Part shown: piece by piece, positions 61,755-64,000 of the stretch
Position numbering within the stretch: position 1 is the first letter of the stretch
Layout of the letters: each line of letters begins with the position of its first letter
DNA from: Clostridiales bacterium
Lineage (GTDB): Bacteria; Bacillota; Clostridia; Christensenellales; Aristaeellaceae
DNA length: 64,000 nucleotides
Direction of reading: 5' to 3'
NCBI GenBank assembly: GCA_004556155.1
Contig: SFIM01000001.1
Span: 62,001 to 126,000 of the forward strand
Notes under the pieces: model-generated
What the model saw: the letters and a program-made list of their open reading frames with translations, nothing else
Told to the model about the DNA's origin: nothing
Databases searched by the model: none
Program-made: the position numbers and the translations under genes

Positions 61755-64000
61755 ATGAAAAAGAAACGACTGCTGTGGATCGTTGCGCTTGCCGCGATTG
61801 CGGTGATCGCCCTGGTGCTGGCGCTGACGCTGCCAGGCAAAAAGAGCGAGATTCAGGCCGGTAATTTGTTGATGAACGGCGATTTTTCCGCCGATATGGA
61901 GGACTGGTATACCGATGCGTACATCACCATGCCCGGATATACCGATTACAGTGTGACCGACGGCGTGGCGACCATTACCAACCATGCCTTGAACGACGCG
62001 CGCTTTGTGCAGGAAGTTGCGGTGCAGCCCGACAGCCTGTACTGCCTGCGCGGCTATATTCGCGCTGACGCCAGCGATGGCCTGGGCGCCAACCTGTCCA
62101 TCTCGGGCATCTACGTGTTTTCCGAGTGCGTGTATGATACCGAGGGCGAATGGCAGGAGGTGCGCCTGTATGGCCGCACAGGGGAAGGCCAGCGGAGCGT
62201 AACGATCTTTGCCCGCCTGGGCGGCTACAGCGGTGAGGCCATCGGCACGGCTTCCTTCCGGGATATCACGCTGGAGCAGATAGCCAGTGTGCCAGACGGC
62301 TATATTGCTTCTAGCTGGACGCGCGCGACAGCCAATACTTCGACCGCAACGGACGAGGAGACTTCCGCCCCTGCCTGGCCCTATCTGCTGGCCGTGGCGC
62401 TGGGCTATGCGCTGGTTTGCCTGCTGCTTCGCCGCGCAGCGCTGGGGGAGGGGATGCTGAAGCGCCCATCCCTCTGGATGCTGCTGCCCCTGCTGGCGGC
62501 GGCCTTTACAGCCCGCGTCCTTGTGGCCGTACTGGTGCCTGGCTATGGCGTGGATATTGGCTGCTTTAGCTCCTGGGCCAATACCATGGTAGAGGTAGGC
62601 CCGGCCAATTTCTATAACGCCGCGGGATTCTGTGATTATCCCCCCGGATACCTGCTGGTGCTGGGGCTGTTTGGGCAGATCGGCAAGCTGCTGGGCACGG
62701 GCGTGACTACCTTGCTGGTCAAGATGCCCTCCATCCTGTGCGATATTGCGGCGGCGGCCGTGCTGTATACCTATGGCCGCAAGCGTGTTTCTGAGCGCGC
62801 CGCCTTCACGGTGGCTGCGCTGTATGCCTTGAATCTCCTTACCTTTATTACCGGTGCTGCCTGGGGACAATCGGACAGCGTGATGGCGCTGTGCATCCTG
62901 CTGGTGGTGGTGCTGGCGATTGAGCGCAAGTGGGCCTGGGCGCTGCCAGTTTATATGCTGGCGGTGCTGATAAAGCCCCAGGCGCTGATGTTTGGCCCGC
63001 TGGGCCTGCTGGCGCTGATTGTGGAATGGATCCGCAATCGTGACCGCGTGCTGGTGCGGCAGACCTTGATTGGTCTGGCTGGCGCGGCGGTGGTTGCGCT
63101 GGCGGTGGTGGTCCCCTTCTCCGTCTATCAAACCGAGCCGGGCTGGCTGATCAGCCTGTATACCGGCACCATGTCCTACTATGCCAGCGCCACGGTGAAC
63201 GCCTGCAACCTGTATTTCCTGTTCGGGCAAAACTGGGTGAGCGTGGAGGAAAGCGCGCCGGTGCTGATTCGCCTGCTGGGTATGGTGTGCCTGTGCGGCG
63301 GCGCGGCCTTTGCCGCCGTGCGCTTCCGCTGGGATCGCACGCATCGCGCCTATTTGGCCGTTACTGCGGCTCTGCTGTTGGCGGGGCTGATCTGCGCGTT
63401 CGGTCCCATGAGCTACGCGGCCTTTGGCTGGGCGGTCATTGCCCTGGCCGTGGTGCTGTGCGCGCTGATGTACCTGGCGGGGGGCAGTATTCGCCACCTG
63501 CCGCTGCTGGGCGCGCTGCTGCTGATGCTGCTGTGCAGCGTGGGTACCATGATGCACGAGCGCTATCTTTTCCCGGCCGCTGTGCTGCTGGCGCTGGCCT
63601 GCCTGCTGGAACGCGACCGCCGTGTGTATATCCTGTTTGTACTGCTGAGCCTGAGCGTGTTCCTGAACGTGGGCGTTGTCTTGGATCGCGGCGTGCGCAT
63701 CGGCGGCGCCAGCGGGCATCTGAGCGCGCCGCTGTTTGGCATTGTCAGCGATTCCGCCTGGCTGGAATACGCGGTATCGGCGCTGAACTGCACGCTGGCC
63801 TGCTGGGCGGGCTATGTGTGCGCGGCCGTATGCTGCCAGGGACAGAACGTGCTGTTTGCGGCCCCTGCGCCTGAAAAGGCCGAGGATGTGCCGCAGACGG
63901 GCGTGCGGCCCAGCGCTGCCATGCGCCGTGTGCTGGAGCCTAAAACGCTTCCCAGGATGATTTGGCTGGATTACGCGCTGATGCTGGGTGTGACGGTGAT
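61755..64000 (+). CDS. Multi-span membrane glycosyltransferase-like protein, cut by window end
   Basis: At least 748 residues from ATG 61755 (AAAAGGAGCGTGTG upstream) with no stop before the window ends. N-terminal anchor (LLWIVALAAIAVIALVLALTL), then an external beta-sandwich-like domain of about 160 residues (LLMNGDFSADMEDWYTDAYI...) resembling carbohydrate-binding jelly rolls. Then 10 or more membrane helices with the GT-C/PMT-type first loop (VDIGCFSSWANTMVEVGPANFY, YPPGYLLVL), GAAWGQSDSVMAL and MMHERYLFPAAVL. It looks like a GT-C mannosyl- or glycosyltransferase with a fused binding module. The last ~40 residues seen (KTLPRMIWLDYALMLGVTV) start another segment. Confidence 0.82.
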   Translation, partial: MKKKRLLWIVALAAIAVIALVLALTLPGKKSEIQAGNLLMNGDFSADMEDWYTDAYITMPGYTDYSVTDGVATITNHALNDARFVQEVAVQPDSLYCLRGYIRADASDGLGANLSISGIYVFSECVYDTEGEWQEVRLYGRTGEGQRSVTIFARLGGYSGEAIGTASFRDITLEQIASVPDGYIASSWTRATANTSTATDEETSAPAWPYLLAVALGYALVCLLLRRAALGEGMLKRPSLWMLLPLLAAAFTARVLVAVLVPGYGVDIGCFSSWANTMVEVGPANFYNAAGFCDYPPGYLLVLGLFGQIGKLLGTGVTTLLVKMPSILCDIAAAAVLYTYGRKRVSERAAFTVAALYALNLLTFITGAAWGQSDSVMALCILLVVVLAIERKWAWALPVYMLAVLIKPQALMFGPLGLLALIVEWIRNRDRVLVRQTLIGLAGAAVVALAVVVPFSVYQTEPGWLISLYTGTMSYYASATVNACNLYFLFGQNWVSVEESAPVLIRLLGMVCLCGGAAFAAVRFRWDRTHRAYLAVTAALLLAGLICAFGPMSYAAFGWAVIALAVVLCALMYLAGGSIRHLPLLGALLLMLLCSVGTMMHERYLFPAAVLLALACLLERDRRVYILFVLLSLSVFLNVGVVLDRGVRIGGASGHLSAPLFGIVSDSAWLEYAVSALNCTLACWAGYVCAAVCCQGQNVLFAAPAPEKAEDVPQTGVRPSAAMRRVLEPKTLPRMIWLDYALMLGVTV

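Noticed and set aside
1..64000. CRISPR arrays, tRNA/rRNA genes, insertion sequences, prophage
   Set aside because: No regularly spaced repeats, cloverleaf-like sequence, transposase, integrase or phage structural genes were seen in either strand.

Overview
The window is a GC-rich (about 60% by eye) stretch of a Bacillota chromosome, most likely a clostridial anaerobe. The evidence is the gene set and regulation: a T-box leader on valS, DUF177-rpmF, rpsB-tsf-pyrH, rbgA-rnhB-yraN, ybaB-recR, tmcAL, coaX with an ECF S-component, xpaC-telA, acetate kinase, and exported FMN-binding flavoproteins. Shine-Dalgarno sites are strong (AGGAGG type) and many promoters are near-consensus sigma-A with 17-bp spacers. 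I cannot name a genus. No rRNA, tRNA, CRISPR array, transposase or phage gene is visible.

Layout. 1-3325: pnp (cut by the window edge) and rpsO on the minus strand, divergent from DUF177-rpmF. 3361-9290: T-box, valS, rsmH, rsmI, a shrunken acyl-CoA carboxyltransferase homologue and a small membrane protein. 9291-10620: an AT-rich accessory insert of three small genes (the first frameshifted), each followed by a related promoter-bearing spacer. 10680-13542: a promoter and structured leader, then a probable pantothenate S-component, coaX and a CapA-like protein. 13600-17199 (minus): D,D-carboxypeptidase, tmcAL and a sugar nucleotidyltransferase. 17291-18655 (plus): namZ and a 70-aa protein. 18778-21264 (minus): an interrupted small membrane/zinc-ribbon gene, then pyrH, tsf and rpsB. 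21556-30340 (plus): trkA-trkH, the xpaC-telA-LemA-like-TPM envelope cluster, a metallo-beta-lactamase-fold protein and rlmD.

30341-37342 is mostly minus strand: a PstS-like lipoprotein, a BspA-type leucine-rich-repeat protein, and the operon ybaB-recR-tdk-rmuC-small protein; pepT and a frameshifted membrane gene lie between on the plus strand. 37613-39020 holds a TetR regulator beside a decayed flavoprotein gene. 39171-49626 carries a ZIP transporter, a hydrolase-murF-ddl cell-wall operon, a GNAT enzyme, ackA-rnhA, and plsY-der-DUF512. 49813-52968 is a second redox module: a 764-aa exported FMN/FAD reductase convergent with a MerR regulator, with a MerR-type 19-bp-spacer promoter in front of the reductase. 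53184-56683 has a nucleotidyltransferase, a CofE-like ligase and an ECF sigma/anti-sigma pair. 56970-59563 pairs an acyl-CoA ligase with an E2-acyltransferase-like protein. 59900-64000 is rbgA-rnhB-yraN and a truncated membrane glycosyltransferase.

Most of the window is housekeeping: translation, cell wall, potassium uptake and repair. The parts most worth a second look are the MerR/flavoprotein module and its decayed TetR-linked relative, the gene-spacer array at 9.3-10.7 kb, the carboxyltransferase-like protein, the E2-like protein that lacks its catalytic histidine, a shared CTTGC-C-GCAAG dyad at two promoter regions, and a palindromic repeat whose two copies show compensatory stem changes.
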